Part shown: positions 1 through 10,734 of the stretch, piece by piece
Numbering within the stretch: position 1 is the stretch's first letter
Layout of the letters: the number at the start of each line of letters is the position of its first letter
Source: Cochliopodium minus
Taxonomy: Eukaryota; Discosea; Himatismenida; Cochliopodiidae
Assembly (NCBI GenBank): GCA_024220525.1
Contig: JAMYWO010000224.1
Coordinates: 8,827 to 55,773 of the forward strand
DNA length: 46,947 nt
Direction: 5' to 3'
Made by a program: the position numbers and the translations under genes
The notes under the pieces: model-generated
Seen by the model: only the letters and a program-made list of their open reading frames with translations
What the model was told of the DNA's origin: nothing
The model's database searches: none

Positions 1-19
1 TTGGATTTTTTTCTATTAG

Positions 20-249
20 GAATCAGCAGATCTTCCGCTATTGTTATTGCTTACCTCATGAAACACCAAAAGATGAATTTTCTTGAAGCTTTCATTCATA
101 CCAAAACATCAAAGAAGAACATTTCTCCTAACCCTGGTTTCGTTGATCAGTTATTAAACTATGAACTCTCTATTTATGGGAAAAATTCTGTCAAAAACTC
201 TGTGGAACTCTATTTAGAAATAGATAAACTCCAAATCTTTCAATTTTAA
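20..249 (+). CDS. Dual-specificity protein phosphatase, C-terminal exon (partial)
   Basis: The last exon of a gene that begins left of the window. An intron ends at the AG at 18-19; the exon completes a Gly codon and continues ISRSS-AIVIAYLM. This matches the end of the phosphatase P-loop (HCxxGxSRS) and the helix after it in DUSP-type cysteine phosphatases, including the family's usual 'PNxGFxxQL' stretch (here PNPGFVDQL, about residue 40 of the exon). The catalytic HC pair and the general-acid Asp would lie in upstream exons outside the window, so activity cannot be judged. The protein ends in a non-conserved tail with a TAA stop. Family-level assignment is good; substrate is unknown. Confidence 0.75.
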
Positions 250-331
250 AGAAATTCCAAAATTAAAAAATTTATTAATATTATTTATTTTATTTGTTTA
301 TTTTTTTTGTTTTTTTTATTGATTTAATTAA

Positions 332-1307
332 TCAATTCGAAAGACCCCTTATTGTAATGTGCAAACATTCATCAGAAAACCATGTATAGTATCCCTCTCC
401 CAAAACATTATTGACCTCCTTCCTGAATTTATTTATCACTTGCCTAATTTCGTGATCCTTTGGCAAGTCTACAACCAAAGTATTTCCAAGCTAAAATAAA
501 AATTAAAAAATGAAAAAACAAATTAAAAAAAGATTAAAAAATGAAAAAAATAATAGAAAAAAAGAAAAATAAAAGAAAAAAATAATAGAATAAAAAAAAA
601 GATAAAAAATTAAAGATAAAAAATTTGTACAGCTTTAGATCTGTAATGGTCAGACTTATTTTTATCAGTAGATGCTTTTTCAAAGTAATTTTCTTCAAGA
701 AACTCATTATAAACACTTTTCACTTTTTTTTTGTCTTCTTCGCTCACTTTGTATTCTTCTTCACTATCTAACAACTTGAATGGTTCCACCAAAATTCTTT
801 CTTCTAAAGATCTGCAACTGTAAAAAACAAATTTCAAAAGATCAACTTTAAAATTCTCGACTTTTTCAAGTTCTTTATCAAAAGCAAAACAAATCTGTTT
901 TTAAAAAATTGATAATTAAAAAAATTATTTTCTTTTTTTTTTTTAGCTGAATAAATTTTTAAATGAAAAAAAAGTGAATGAGTCATTTATTATACGTTGG
1001 ATAATTTCTCAAATTGATCTTTATTAATTGGTGTTTTATTTGTTTGTGCTCCAATAGTTGATTTGGGAAATTTGCTCCCATTATTTTCATTTTGAATCTT
1101 GAAATTATTCTCTAGCTGCATTTTCATCTTTTTAATTGAAGAAGGAAATCCTTCAAATACCAATATCAATACACCATCCCAACTGATCATCAATTTCTAA
1201 TAATAAAATTTACATATTAAAAATTTTTGATCAAATAAGATAACTACATATGCTTTGAGGTAAAAAGATTGAGTGTTTTTGATTATATTTTGAAAAGAAT
1301 TCTCCAT
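332..1307 (-). CDS. 2H-phosphoesterase-like protein (5 exons)
   Basis: Read on the minus strand, an ATG at 1307 opens a 20-codon exon. Further exons lie at about 1199-1000, 897-625 and 493-332, joined in phase through GT-AG introns. Conserved-looking blocks are WDGVLILVFEGFP and SKFPKSTIGA in the first half and LHITIRGL at the C terminus. The spacing of a substrate-entry block followed by a terminal HxT motif resembles the 2H (RNA ligase/cyclic phosphodiesterase) superfamily, in particular the DUF1868-like branch. The first expected HxT histidine is not obvious (PKSTIG occupies that place), so catalysis is uncertain. No signal peptide or membrane segment is visible. The family call is inference from short motifs; the exon structure is well supported by frame continuity. 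Confidence 0.5.
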
Positions 1308-1482
1308 CACTATTTTTTTTTTTTTTTATTCAATTCTGAGAAAATACATTTTTAATTTATTAATTCTTTTAAAATGGAATCTCAACTAAAGTCAAAGAAA
1401 GGAAGTGAAAAAAAAAACAAAAACTTTCTTAAATTAAACAAAATTTTTTTTTTATTCAATTGTAATAACAAATACCGACAAA

Positions 1483-2629
1483 TTACCACTTTTCAGTGAA
1501 AGGTCTGACATCAAGTTCATGAGTCCAAGAACTAAATTAAAAATTTTAAAAATTAAAAAAAAAATTAAAAAAAAATTAAAAAAAAATTGAATAAAAATTA
1601 AAAAAAATTTAAAAAAAAATTAAATAAAATTTTAAAAAATTAAATTTTTTTTCTTCTTTTACCTTTTGGATTGAGAGTAAAGGAGATAATAGGTTTCGGC
1701 TAAATCTTTTGGGTTGATCAACTTTTCATCTTCTATCCCCCATCTCTTGGTTTTTTCCATTTTAATTACACCATCTATCAAAACATGAGCAACATGAATA
1801 CCTTTAGGTCCATATTCTTTAGCCAAAGACTTTTAAAAATAATAATAAAAAATAAATAAAAAATAAATAAAAAATAAATAAAAAATAAACAAAAAATAAA
1901 TAAAAATAAAAATAAAAAATTTAATTTTAAATAAAGAAATACTTGTGCCAAAGCTCTTGTTGCAAATTTAGCAGAGGCAAAGGCTGAAAACAAGGGACTT
2001 GCTTTCACTGATGCAGTAGCCCCACTGAAAATGATAGTTCCCTTTCCTGCTTGCAACATGTCTGGCAAAACATTCTTGGCAGATAGAAAGGAGGACAAGG
2101 TGTTGGTTTCCCATGTCTTTCTGAATTCTTCTGATGTTATTTCTAGAAAATCTTTTCTTACAAATACTCCTGCTGTAACAATTAAAACAGTTGTTTTTCC
2201 AATCTATAAAATAATGAAATTTTTTTTTTGAAGAAATTTAAAATTGAAAAAAAATTTTTTATTTGAAAAATTAATTTTGCCTTTTCTTTTATTTGATCGA
2301 AGGCATTTCCCAATTCCTTCTCATTTGATGCATCTGCCGCAAATACATGCACATCAGCTTTTGGTTCTTCTTGGATCAAATCCTTCTTCAATCCTTCAAG
2401 CTTGGATAAAGCTATCATCAAAAAAACAATTTGATATTTAGCCTCAATAATAATATTTTAATATCTGATGTAATTATAAGACTCATATGTAATGACTTTC
2501 AATAAATATTTATTTACTTCTTGATATTAACACTATGGTAAAATTATCTTTGATGAATCTCAAGGCTATTTGATATGGTAGTCCTTCTCCAGCACCAATA
2601 ATTGTCAATATATTTTTATTATTTTCCAT
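1483..2629 (-). CDS. Short-chain dehydrogenase/reductase family protein
   Basis: Starts at ATG 2629 with MENNKNILTIIGAGEGLPYQ, an SDR-type dinucleotide-binding start (here GAGEGLP). Exons are approximately 2629-2520, 2418-2281, 2203-1943, 1830-1662 and 1528-1483. Further SDR signs are VFAADASN (acidic adenine-ring site), TAGVF in place of NAG, FSGATAS with a Ser before the active-site strand, and the closing WTHELDVRPFTEKW, which is typical of one SDR subfamily annotated as Rossmann oxidoreductases. A Tyr-x3-Lys pair at the usual place is not evident (FSAFASAKFATR has Phe where Tyr is usual), so catalysis may differ from classical SDRs. Intron 2 (2204-2280) must use a GC donor to keep the frame. 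About 240 residues, normal for the family. Substrate unknown. Confidence 0.8.
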
Positions 2630-2829
2630 TCTTCAAATTTTTTTTTATTTTTTTTTTTTGTATTTTTTTTTTTTTTCATAAAATGCTTTTGAATTGGGCC
2701 TAAAAGTGGAAACTTTTTTAAAACTCCCGTGTAAAAAAAAAAATGGAAAATTTTTTATTTCAATTCTTTTTTTTTATGAAATCTACAATACTTCTCCCCT
2801 TTAAAAATAAAAAAATTTTAAAAAGTTTT

Positions 2830-4537
2830 TTAATTTTGAAATAACAAAGTTAAAGGGGTATTACCTTCTTTCACTTTCACTCTGCAATCAACCCCCTTAG
2901 AGTTTTTAGAAACGCACACCAAAACTTTCTCCTCTATTATAATTTCTTCATTAGATGTATCTTTCTTTTTTTTATTAACAAAAGTTTTATCCTCCTTAAC
3001 TTTTCTTTTCTTTTCAACTTCATTTTTTTCATTGGGGATGAACTTTTTGTGCTTACCTTCAAAAAAATCTAGGTTGTATTTCAAGTAAAAATCAACCATT
3101 TCTTTAGTAGAGACAGGAATCTTTCCCTCATAAATCTCACGCTTTTCTATAGGAGAAATAATTTGTTGCAAAAGCAAAGAAAAAAATTTATCGCTAGTGC
3201 AATGTATTTTGGTTGTATTTTCTTCTTTGTCCATCTCTGTTCCTTTTTTTCGAAAAAAAAAATTTTTTAAAAGAAAATTATTTATTAAAAGAAATTTTTT
3301 GAAAAATTTTTTTAAAAGAAAATTATTAAAAGGAAATTATTAATACTTTGTAAATTAACGATAATTCTGTTTTTAGGCAACAAAGAAAGCTCATTAGAGG
3401 GAGTGACTGATAAAGATGAACCTATACAAATGATGAGATCACTTTTCTTACAATGTTCAGTTGCTTCATCTAACACAGATTCTCTAAGTAAATCTCCAAA
3501 ATGGATGATTGTATCCTTTAGTTTTCCTCCACACTTTTTTTCTTCGCACAACCTTCCCGTGTAATGATTATCTCCACAAGTAGAACATTTTTTATACCAT
3601 TTTTCTTTATAACAACCAGTGCTATATAAATCAACCTTCAATAAAAATAATGTTTTTTATTTTTTTATTTTTCAATTTTTTTTTTAAAAAAAATTTTTAT
3701 TTTTATTTTTTAATTTTTAATTTTTATTCATTTTTTTTTTTACTTCATAATCTCTGTGATATTCTTTTTTGCATTTTTCACAATATTCTGTACAAACATC
3801 TCCATGCAAATTATATATGCTTTTGTTGGAACCATTTGCCCTGTTGTGCAAAAAATCGACATTGGAAGTAATAACTGCTTTCACTTTTTTCATTTCAAAA
3901 AGTCTTCCAATTGCATAGTGAGAAAAAGTGGGCTCTATTTCCAAAAAATTCACTTGCCCACTTTCTTCTTTTTCTTGTTCCAACTCTTTTATCGTATCTA
4001 TCCCTTCAGTCCCTCTTTAAATTCAAAAAAAAATGAATTGAAAAATTTTTTAGATGTTCAAAATGTTAAAACAATTCAAAATTTAATTTAAATTAATATC
4101 CGCTCTCGTAGTTAAAATTTTTGAAGAATTCAATAAAAAAAAATATACCTATATGTGTTTAATCCTGATGATACTGATATCCCTGCTCCTGTATAAACTA
4201 TCAAATGTTTTGAATCATCTACCAATTTGAATATTGATCCTATTTTCTTCTTTAAATTTTCATCTCCATCTATTCTTTCTTTTGTTTTTGTTGCTTCTTC
4301 AAATAATTGCTTTTCCAATCTTGATAATTTTAAATTTGATTTCAGTTCTTTGAAACATTTCAAATGGAAGATTGTTTTATTGGCTGATTTCCAATCAACA
4401 ACATTTTTCTCTTTATCTTTCATTTTATTCAACAATTTTTGATTCGTAGCAATTATAATCCTGTCATCTCCATCTGTGATTGATTTATTACATTCTTTCA
4501 AGCAACATCTAATCTTTGATATTGTTACCTCTTTCAT
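2830..4537 (-). CDS. SIRT6/7-type (class IV) NAD-dependent sirtuin
   Basis: Exons 4537-4149, 4014-3744, 3635-3347 and 3236-2830 join in frame. Sirtuin signatures in order: VYTGAGISVSSGLNTYRG (NAD-binding loop), NVDFLHNRANG, NLHGD with the catalytic His, zinc ligands in CEKCKKEY and CSTCGDNHYTGRLC..KKCGG, KDTIIHFGD, CIGSSLSVTP and NRIIVNLQ. The order and the IVNLQ ending fit the SIRT6/7 branch, whose members deacylate chromatin proteins. Unusual parts are an N-terminal module of about 95 residues containing CCLKEC...HLKC that could bind metal, and a basic C-terminal tail with KKRK and NKKKK clusters, which suggests nuclear targeting. The start was placed at ATG 4537; an upstream TTG reading has no support. 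Start codon lies 54 bp from the divergent next gene. Confidence 0.88.
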
Positions 4538-4591
4538 TTTGCAAGGATTATTGCCTTCAATTTTTAAAAAAAATAAAATAATATTCACCAA
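4538..4591. promoter_or_regulatory. Very short divergent intergenic spacer (shared promoter region)
   Basis: Only 54 bp separate the ATG of the minus-strand sirtuin from the ATG of the plus-strand Tim44-like gene. Any promoter and both 5' UTRs must lie here or inside the genes. No recognisable TATA or initiator motif beyond general A/T richness. Confidence 0.4.
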
Positions 4592-6391
4592 ATGAAAAAG
4601 TTTAACAAATTATTCTTCCCCTCCATTGAAAAACAAACTTTCAAGATATTTTCCAAAGATAACTTGACAAAATTCAACAATGCCATCAATATCAACAAAA
4701 AATATTTTTCTACCTCTATGAAATACTCCAAAATCAACGAGATATCCACAACCCTATACTTTAAAATAAAAACAAATGATACTCAAAAAAGATTTATGGC
4801 TCATAGAGATATGAAGAGAAAGGTATAAATAATCATTATAAACACAATAGAAGCAAAAATTCATTATGATGTTAAAGAATTATCTAGATACAAATTTATA
4901 TTTCCAGAATAAAGTTTATCGACAACGATAACATCATAATTTTCAATTCATTCATATATCCAACGAGAAAGAACATATTTTTAAGAATACTGAAAATACA
5001 GTCATCTAATTACATAATCAATGAATAATCCTTATTAAATACATCAAAAAAATCATAATTCATCTATTATATTAGATATCCATAAATAATGGAGAAATAT
5101 CAATCAAATCAGACAAAATATTTTTAAAGAAAAAAATCAATTAAAATAAAAAATAAAAAAAATAATGTAAAGGTGAAAAAAATGATGAAAGAACAACACG
5201 AAGCAGATCCATCAAGCATGGAAAGTCTAGGAAGAAATCTCCCAAAACCATCAACAACCCAAGTGAATCCCTTCATGATGAACACCAACCTCTCCAACGA
5301 AGAAAAGCTCCAGCAAACAGTCTACATGGGATCGCTTCAAAAAATCATTGATGATTATGCTCCTCCTGTCACTTTTCCTTCCATTTTCACTCGTGAAGGT
5401 TTGAAGAGCAGACGTAAAGCTATCCAGAACTATTTCGTCAATTGGTACTTTTTTTGGCAGATGAGAAACAAGAATCCAGGAAACAAAATCGACAAAAAAA
5501 ACTTTTTGGTCACCGCCGAGAAAATTTATATAAGTTTTAATCAAGGTAAAAAAAAAAAACAAAAAAAAAAATTCCTTCAATATTTTTTATTTAATCTTAA
5601 ATTTTTTCATTTACTTATTTTATTTTTACACTTATTTTTTATCATTTTTTCTTCCTTAAACATTTCTATTTAATTCAATTTTTCCTTATTTTTATTTTTA
5701 TTTTAAAATCTTTTTTTGTTATTTTTATTCTTAATTCTTTATTTAAATTTTTGTAGCTTTGGCTGACAGGAACTACTCCATTCTTTCCAAAGTAACCACC
5801 CCAGAAACTTTTGCAAATGTAAAGAACGATCTCGGCAAGAAGAAGGCTCTCCCTCCTAACACCCGCCAAGAGTGGGCTGGTACCGTCAAATCCATTAAAA
5901 TGGTAAATCTAAGATACATCGAAATGGAAGGTAAACAGAAAAAAGACTTCAATTTTTATTTTTTATTCTTTAATTTTATTTTTTAATCATATTTTTTAAA
6001 AAATAATTTTATTTATATTGTTTGTTGTTTTTTATTCTTAATATTAATTTTTAATAAAATTAAAAAATACTTATTTTATTTTAAAAAATTTTTTTATTCA
6101 TTTAATTTTATTTTGTTTATAACATTTTTAATTTATTTTTAATTTATTTTTAAATATTTATCAATTTATATCTAATACCTTTTATTTATTTTTGTTTTTG
6201 TTTTAGGAATGAAAAACCATTTTTGTCAAATGACTGCTCGCATTGATTCCAAACAAAAAGTGAAGCTCATCAGAAATGAGGAGGTTGTCAAGGAGAGCGA
6301 TGAGGTCACCGTCACTGAGAACTGGGTCTTTGAAATCGTTGTTAACGACAATGATTCTGTTTGGAGATATTGTGGTGCTTTGCAAAATTGA
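4592..6391 (+). CDS. Tim44/mL45-like domain protein with organelle presequence
   Basis: Four exons: 4592-4822, 5173-5545, 5757-5930 and 6207-6391. The first exon encodes a Lys/Asn/Ser-rich, acid-poor N terminus with KYFSTS, resembling a cleavable mitochondrial or hydrogenosomal presequence. The globular part has KIYISFNQALADRNYSIL, TTPETFANVK, EWAGTVKSIKMVNLRYIEM, HFCQMTARIDSKQKVK and NWVFEIVVN...VWRYCGAL. This pattern is shared by the Tim44 C-terminal domain, yeast Mba1 and the mitoribosomal protein mL45. These proteins bind the inner membrane and either the import motor or the ribosome. The sequence alone does not decide between Tim44 and mL45. Intron 1 (4823-5172) is long and lacks the homopolymer look of the others; joining exon 1 across it is supported only by phase and sense of the product. 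Confidence 0.7.
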
Positions 6392-6492
6392 TCAACTTCC
6401 AACCACAAACTAAAGAAATTAATTAATTAAAATAAAATTATTCAAAAAAAAAAAAAAAATTTTCGCTTAAAATATATAAAATAAAAAAAAAA

Positions 6493-8727
6493 ATGAATCT
6501 TGATAACAATTCCAAATTATTTGCTGCTTTGACTTTCTCCCTTGGTGTTTTGGTCAGTTACAGCATCAATTATTTTTTGGCCAATAAAAAATCCTCGTCA
6601 AATTCCAACACCAAAAAATGTAAGAACCCAAAAATAATCCTTGAAACAAATAATATAATTGAGATAGATAATACCAACAAATATTCTTTTCCCCAGGGAA
6701 ATAAATTTGAGAGATCTTCAATATAATAAATTCTCATATATTTCCCAAATAAAATTTCAAAGCTTATCAAAAATCAATAATATAAAATTATCACTTTCTT
6801 AATTTAAAATCAAGCATTTCACATCAATCTTTGATCAAATTCGTTTTTGATTAAATCTTTTAAAATTTTGAATTTAATCTTAAACAGTGTTGAAAGAAAA
6901 AGAAGAGGATTTGGAAATTTTGAGAAAACAACAACTCAGTAGAAACATTTCCTTGATGGGAGAAGAAGCTATGGAAAAACTCAAAAATGCATTCGTCATT
7001 ATCGTAGGAGTAGGAGGAGTAGGATCTCATGCAGGTAAAATAAAAAAAAAATTAAAAACATTTTTTTAAAATATTTTTTTTTATTTATTTTTTATTCTAT
7101 TTTTTTTATTTCATTTTTTTTATTTTATTTTTTTGATTATTATTTTTTTTACTTTTTTTTTTCAAAGCACAAATGATTGCTAGAAGTGGAGTTGGTAGGA
7201 TCAGAATTATAGATTTCGACCAAGTAACATTGAGTTCACTTAACAGACACGCAACAGCAAACCGTAAAGACGTTGGTAAAAAAATCAAAAAAAAAAAAAA
7301 TAAAAAAAATAAAAAATTAAAAAAAAATGATTTAAAAAAATAATTAATAAAAACAAAAAAATTTAAAAGATTTTAATTTTTTTTTTTAGGATCTTCAAAG
7401 GTTGAATCAATCAAAAAATATTTGGAAAAAATTGTACCATTTTGTAAGATAGAAATATCAGCAAGACAGTTCAAAGAAGAAGATGCAGCGGAACTTTTAT
7501 CAGGTAACCCCGATTTCGTACTTGACTGCATCGACAACAAACAAAACAAACTCGATTTGATACGTTTCTGCCACTTCAACAAAATTCCCATTATTTCTTC
7601 AATGGGTGCTGGTGCGAGAGTGGGTGAAAAAAAAAAAAATTAAAATCAATTATTTAAATTTTATTGATTTAATTTTTAATATTTCAATATTTTTATTTAT
7701 TTAAATTTAAAGTTTTGAATTTAATTTTTTTTTTTTAAACTTTTTTTTTCATTAATTAAAATTTTTTTTTAAATTTAAATTTTTTAACAAAAAATTATTT
7801 TTATTGATTTTATTTTATTTTAAATTTTATTTTTTTTAAAACTTTTTTTCATTAATTTTAAATTTTTTTGTGATTATATTAATTACTTTTTTTTTCTACT
7901 CAGATCCTACAAGAGTTCAAATTGCAGATTTGTTTGAGACAAGCACAGACGGATTAGCAAGAATGATGAGGAGAGAACTCAAACATCCAAAAGACAAAAA
8001 CAAAACCGTCAACGGAAAGATTCCTGTTGTCTACTCCACTGAGGAACCCGTCGCACAACTATTGGATCCTCCTTCAACTGAAAATGTTCAAGATTTCCAA
8101 CCTTTGCCTCAATTTCGTTCTCGCATCTTGCCTGTTTTAGGTAAATGATAGAACAGATTTTTTATTTATTTTACTTATTTTTTATTTGATTTAATTATTC
8201 ATTTTTACATGCATTTTTTGAATTTTTTTATTTATTTTTTGTTTTTTTTTTCTTTTAAAAATTTTTTTTTTATTTTTATATTAGGAACCATTCCTGCAGT
8301 TTTTGGTTGTGTCATGGCTAGTTATGTTTTGACAGAGATTGGTGGAATCAGCTTCCAACCTTTACCCATCAAACACGGAAAGAAACATCTGCAAGGGATC
8401 TACAAAAAGATCACCGCCAACGTTCCAAAAGAAGAGATCCAAATTTCATTTCAAGATCTTGACTATTTGTTGCATCAAGTATGGAGTTCTAGATGTTGTA
8501 TCACTGAATCTATGAATAATATCATGTTGGACAGATGGAGAAAAGATTTGCCTGCCACTAAATGGAATTTGGTTGCTTTTGAACCCAATCAAGCAAAGAA
8601 ACACAGACAAATCGATCCTTTGAAGTTGAAGGAAGTGTATGGGGAGGAAGTCTTTAACAAAATCGAAAAAATATTGGAGAAGATCAAATCAAGCCAAAGC
8701 AATGTTGAAGAAAAAGAAGATAAATAA
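6493..8727 (+). CDS. TCD1: tRNA threonylcarbamoyladenosine dehydratase (TcdA/Tcd1-like E1 enzyme)
   Basis: Exons 6493-6619, 6888-7034, 7168-7275, 7390-7623, 7904-8140 and 8285-8727. The product starts with a hydrophobic anchor (about residues 8-30), as in the yeast Tcd1/Tcd2 proteins of the mitochondrial outer membrane. Then come LSRNISLMGEEAMEKL, the ATP-binding glycine loop VIIVGVGGVGSHA, the acidic IIDFDQVTLSSLNRHATA, DFVLDCIDNKQNKLDL, SSMGAGARVDPTRVQIADL and GTIPAVFGCVMASYVL. The order matches ThiF/MoeB-fold enzymes that adenylate t6A and close it to the cyclic ct6A form at tRNA position 37. The Asp-Pro-Thr-Arg block is characteristic of TcdA. C-terminal LDYLLHQVW and a tail rich in Lys/Glu follow. 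Good assignment. Confidence 0.88.
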
Positions 8728-9006
8728 ATTTTAGTTCAAAATATTATTTATTTGTTCAATTTAAAATCTCCAATTTTTTTTATTTAATTTTGAGTGAAAT
8801 ATAAAATTACAATAATTTTTTGCTTTCAAAAAAATAAAACTGTTTGAATATTTAAAAGTTTTAAAAGGAAATATGAACAAATAAGAAAACATAATCTCTA
8901 TTATTTAGATACAAAATTTTATTTTATTTCCCAATCCTTTTATATATATTTTCTATATTTTCGAAGATATAAATTTAAACCAAATGTCTTTTTTTTTTTC
9001 CTTCTA

Positions 9007-9778
9007 TTACAAGATAGAACATCCCTTTCCCTTGGTAGCAGTTTTCTTATCACCACCAATGACAGCTTTGATAGCCTCATCGAAGACACTTTTCAAATTC
9101 TTTTGGGTCAAAGCAGAACATTCGCAGTAGGATTTAGCACCAATTTCTTTAGCAAGACCTTCACCAGCTTCAGTGGATACAGGAGAAAGACCCTTTTCTT
9201 TCAATCTTTGGATTTGATCATTATCATCTCTCAAATCTAATTTAGTAGCTACAAGAATCAATTTAGTATCAGGGCAATGATGTTTAACTTCTGGAACCCA
9301 TTTAGTTTTTACGTTTTGAAATGATGTAGGGGAGACGATGGAGAAACAAATCAAAAATACATCTGTTTGTGGATAGGACAATGGTCTCAATCTATCATAA
9401 TCTTCTTGTCCTGCAGTATCCCAGAGACCCAATGAGATGGTTCTTTCGTCCACCATTACATTTGCTGAATAATTATCAAAAACTGTTGGAACATATTCTT
9501 GTGGGAATGAATTTGATGTATAACTGATCAATAAGCAAGTCTTTCCAACTGCTCCATCTTTTTCGTTCATAAAAAAATATAATAAATAAATGATGATTGA
9601 TTTATTTGGTGATAATAAAAGAGAAATATATTTAAAATATATTTTTGAGAGGATATTTATAAAAAATATTATTTTTATTATTTCAGCTCAAATTATGAAA
9701 TATTAATAGTGAAATATTTGATCTTTTTTTTAATTTACCTCCTACAACTACTAATTTAATACTTTGCATTGATGCCAT
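9007..9778 (-). CDS. Rac/Rho-family small GTPase (canonical)
   Basis: Two exons, 9778-9739 and 9557-9007, split inside the P-loop: VVVG then [10 protein letters not shown]. All G motifs are present: GDGAVGKT, switch [38 protein letters not shown] (the usual Rho-type TKxDLR) and [17 protein letters not shown]. It ends KGKGCSIL, a CaaX box for prenylation (Leu at X favours geranylgeranylation), preceded by a Lys-rich stretch for membrane binding. About 197 residues, normal length. Likely a regulator of actin in an amoeboid cell. Compare with the divergent Rho gene at 35.4-36.3 kb. Confidence 0.95.
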
Positions 9779-10064
9779 TTTTTGTGTTTTTTATTCAAAG
9801 AAAGGTTTTTTTTTTAAATTTTTTTATTTTTTATTATATTTTTTTTTCAAATAATTTTTATTTCTAAATATAGTTTTTTAAAATAAAATAAATGTAAAAT
9901 GCAAAAACAAAAAAAGAGAGAATGAATATGGTCTTTGTGGATGATAAATTGATTTGAACAATTTTTTAATTTGAACTTTAAAAATTTTATCTTTTTCTTT
10001 TGTCATTAATAAAATTTGAGATCAATTTTGAAGATAATCTGAATTGATTGAAGATTTGGAAATA
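9779..10064. other. Intergenic, A/T-rich; no gene seen
   Basis: Upstream region of the Rac-like gene. Long T and A runs at 9800-9900, then mixed A/T sequence. No open frame with coding character. Confidence 0.4.
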
Positions 10065-10560
10065 TCAAAACTCATTTGATTCAAAAAAAAGGCAATTTGA
10101 GAAATCAAGAAAAGGATAAACTAAAGCAATAATCACACTGGCGTTATCTACAATGATTTTATAGAAAAAAGTATTGAGACTTACTCCTGAAATCCTTATT
10201 GCTATGATAAAATAATTTAATATTTATTAATAATCCAACAATTTGCTTTTGAATAAGGATAGTCTAAAGGACTCCAGAGTCTAGTAATTCAGATGTAATA
10301 GCTGATGTGATACTAATTTTAATTGTATATGCAGTAAAAGAGCTCCTTATGAGAAATATGTACATATCATCATTGTATTCTCTAACAAATCCCAAGATTT
10401 TTTGTTCTCTGAATGAACCAAAGGTATCCAAAACAATCAATTAATATTCTTTCTCTTACAGACGACCTTAATTGTTATTCTATGATTGTGAGAGATGGCT
10501 TCTTACTTTTTTCCTAACCTTACTTTATGCAATTGTAGGGAAAATGACTGTCACATCTAT
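10065..10560 (-). pseudogene. Possible PP2C-type phosphatase remnant
   Basis: On the minus strand two separate frames carry protein-like text. Upstream (about 10450-10270) reads LDTFGSFREQKILGFV followed by EYNDDMYIFLI, recalling the PP2C 'RSxGD...', 'D.FLILASDG' region. Downstream (about 10200-10065) reads ISGVSLNTFFYKIIVDNASV then IIALVYP with a TGA stop. DNASVII is close to the last conserved PP2C motif (DNxTVIVV). Between and before them the frames are interrupted by TAA/TAG codons that no plausible intron removes. Either a decayed gene or a gene with many indels. The family assignment rests on short motifs. Confidence 0.35.
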
Positions 10561-10734
10561 TTTTTTGTCTTTGTTTTAATCATTCCATCTTAATGAATCA
10601 TTTTTTTTTTTAATTTTACCTCATGAATTAATCTAATAATCTTTCAAAATTTTGCTCATATCTCTTTAATAATAATTGAAATTTTATTGGGTTAAATTAT
10701 TTTTATTTCTTGAAAAAGAGATATGCGGATTCAA

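Noticed and set aside
4823-4911. Small-subunit ribosomal protein uS14 reading (RDMKRK plus the following intron text)
   Set aside because: The resemblance is limited to a few residues at the end of the presequence exon. The splice to 5173 keeps phase and yields a sensible targeted Tim44/mL45-like protein.
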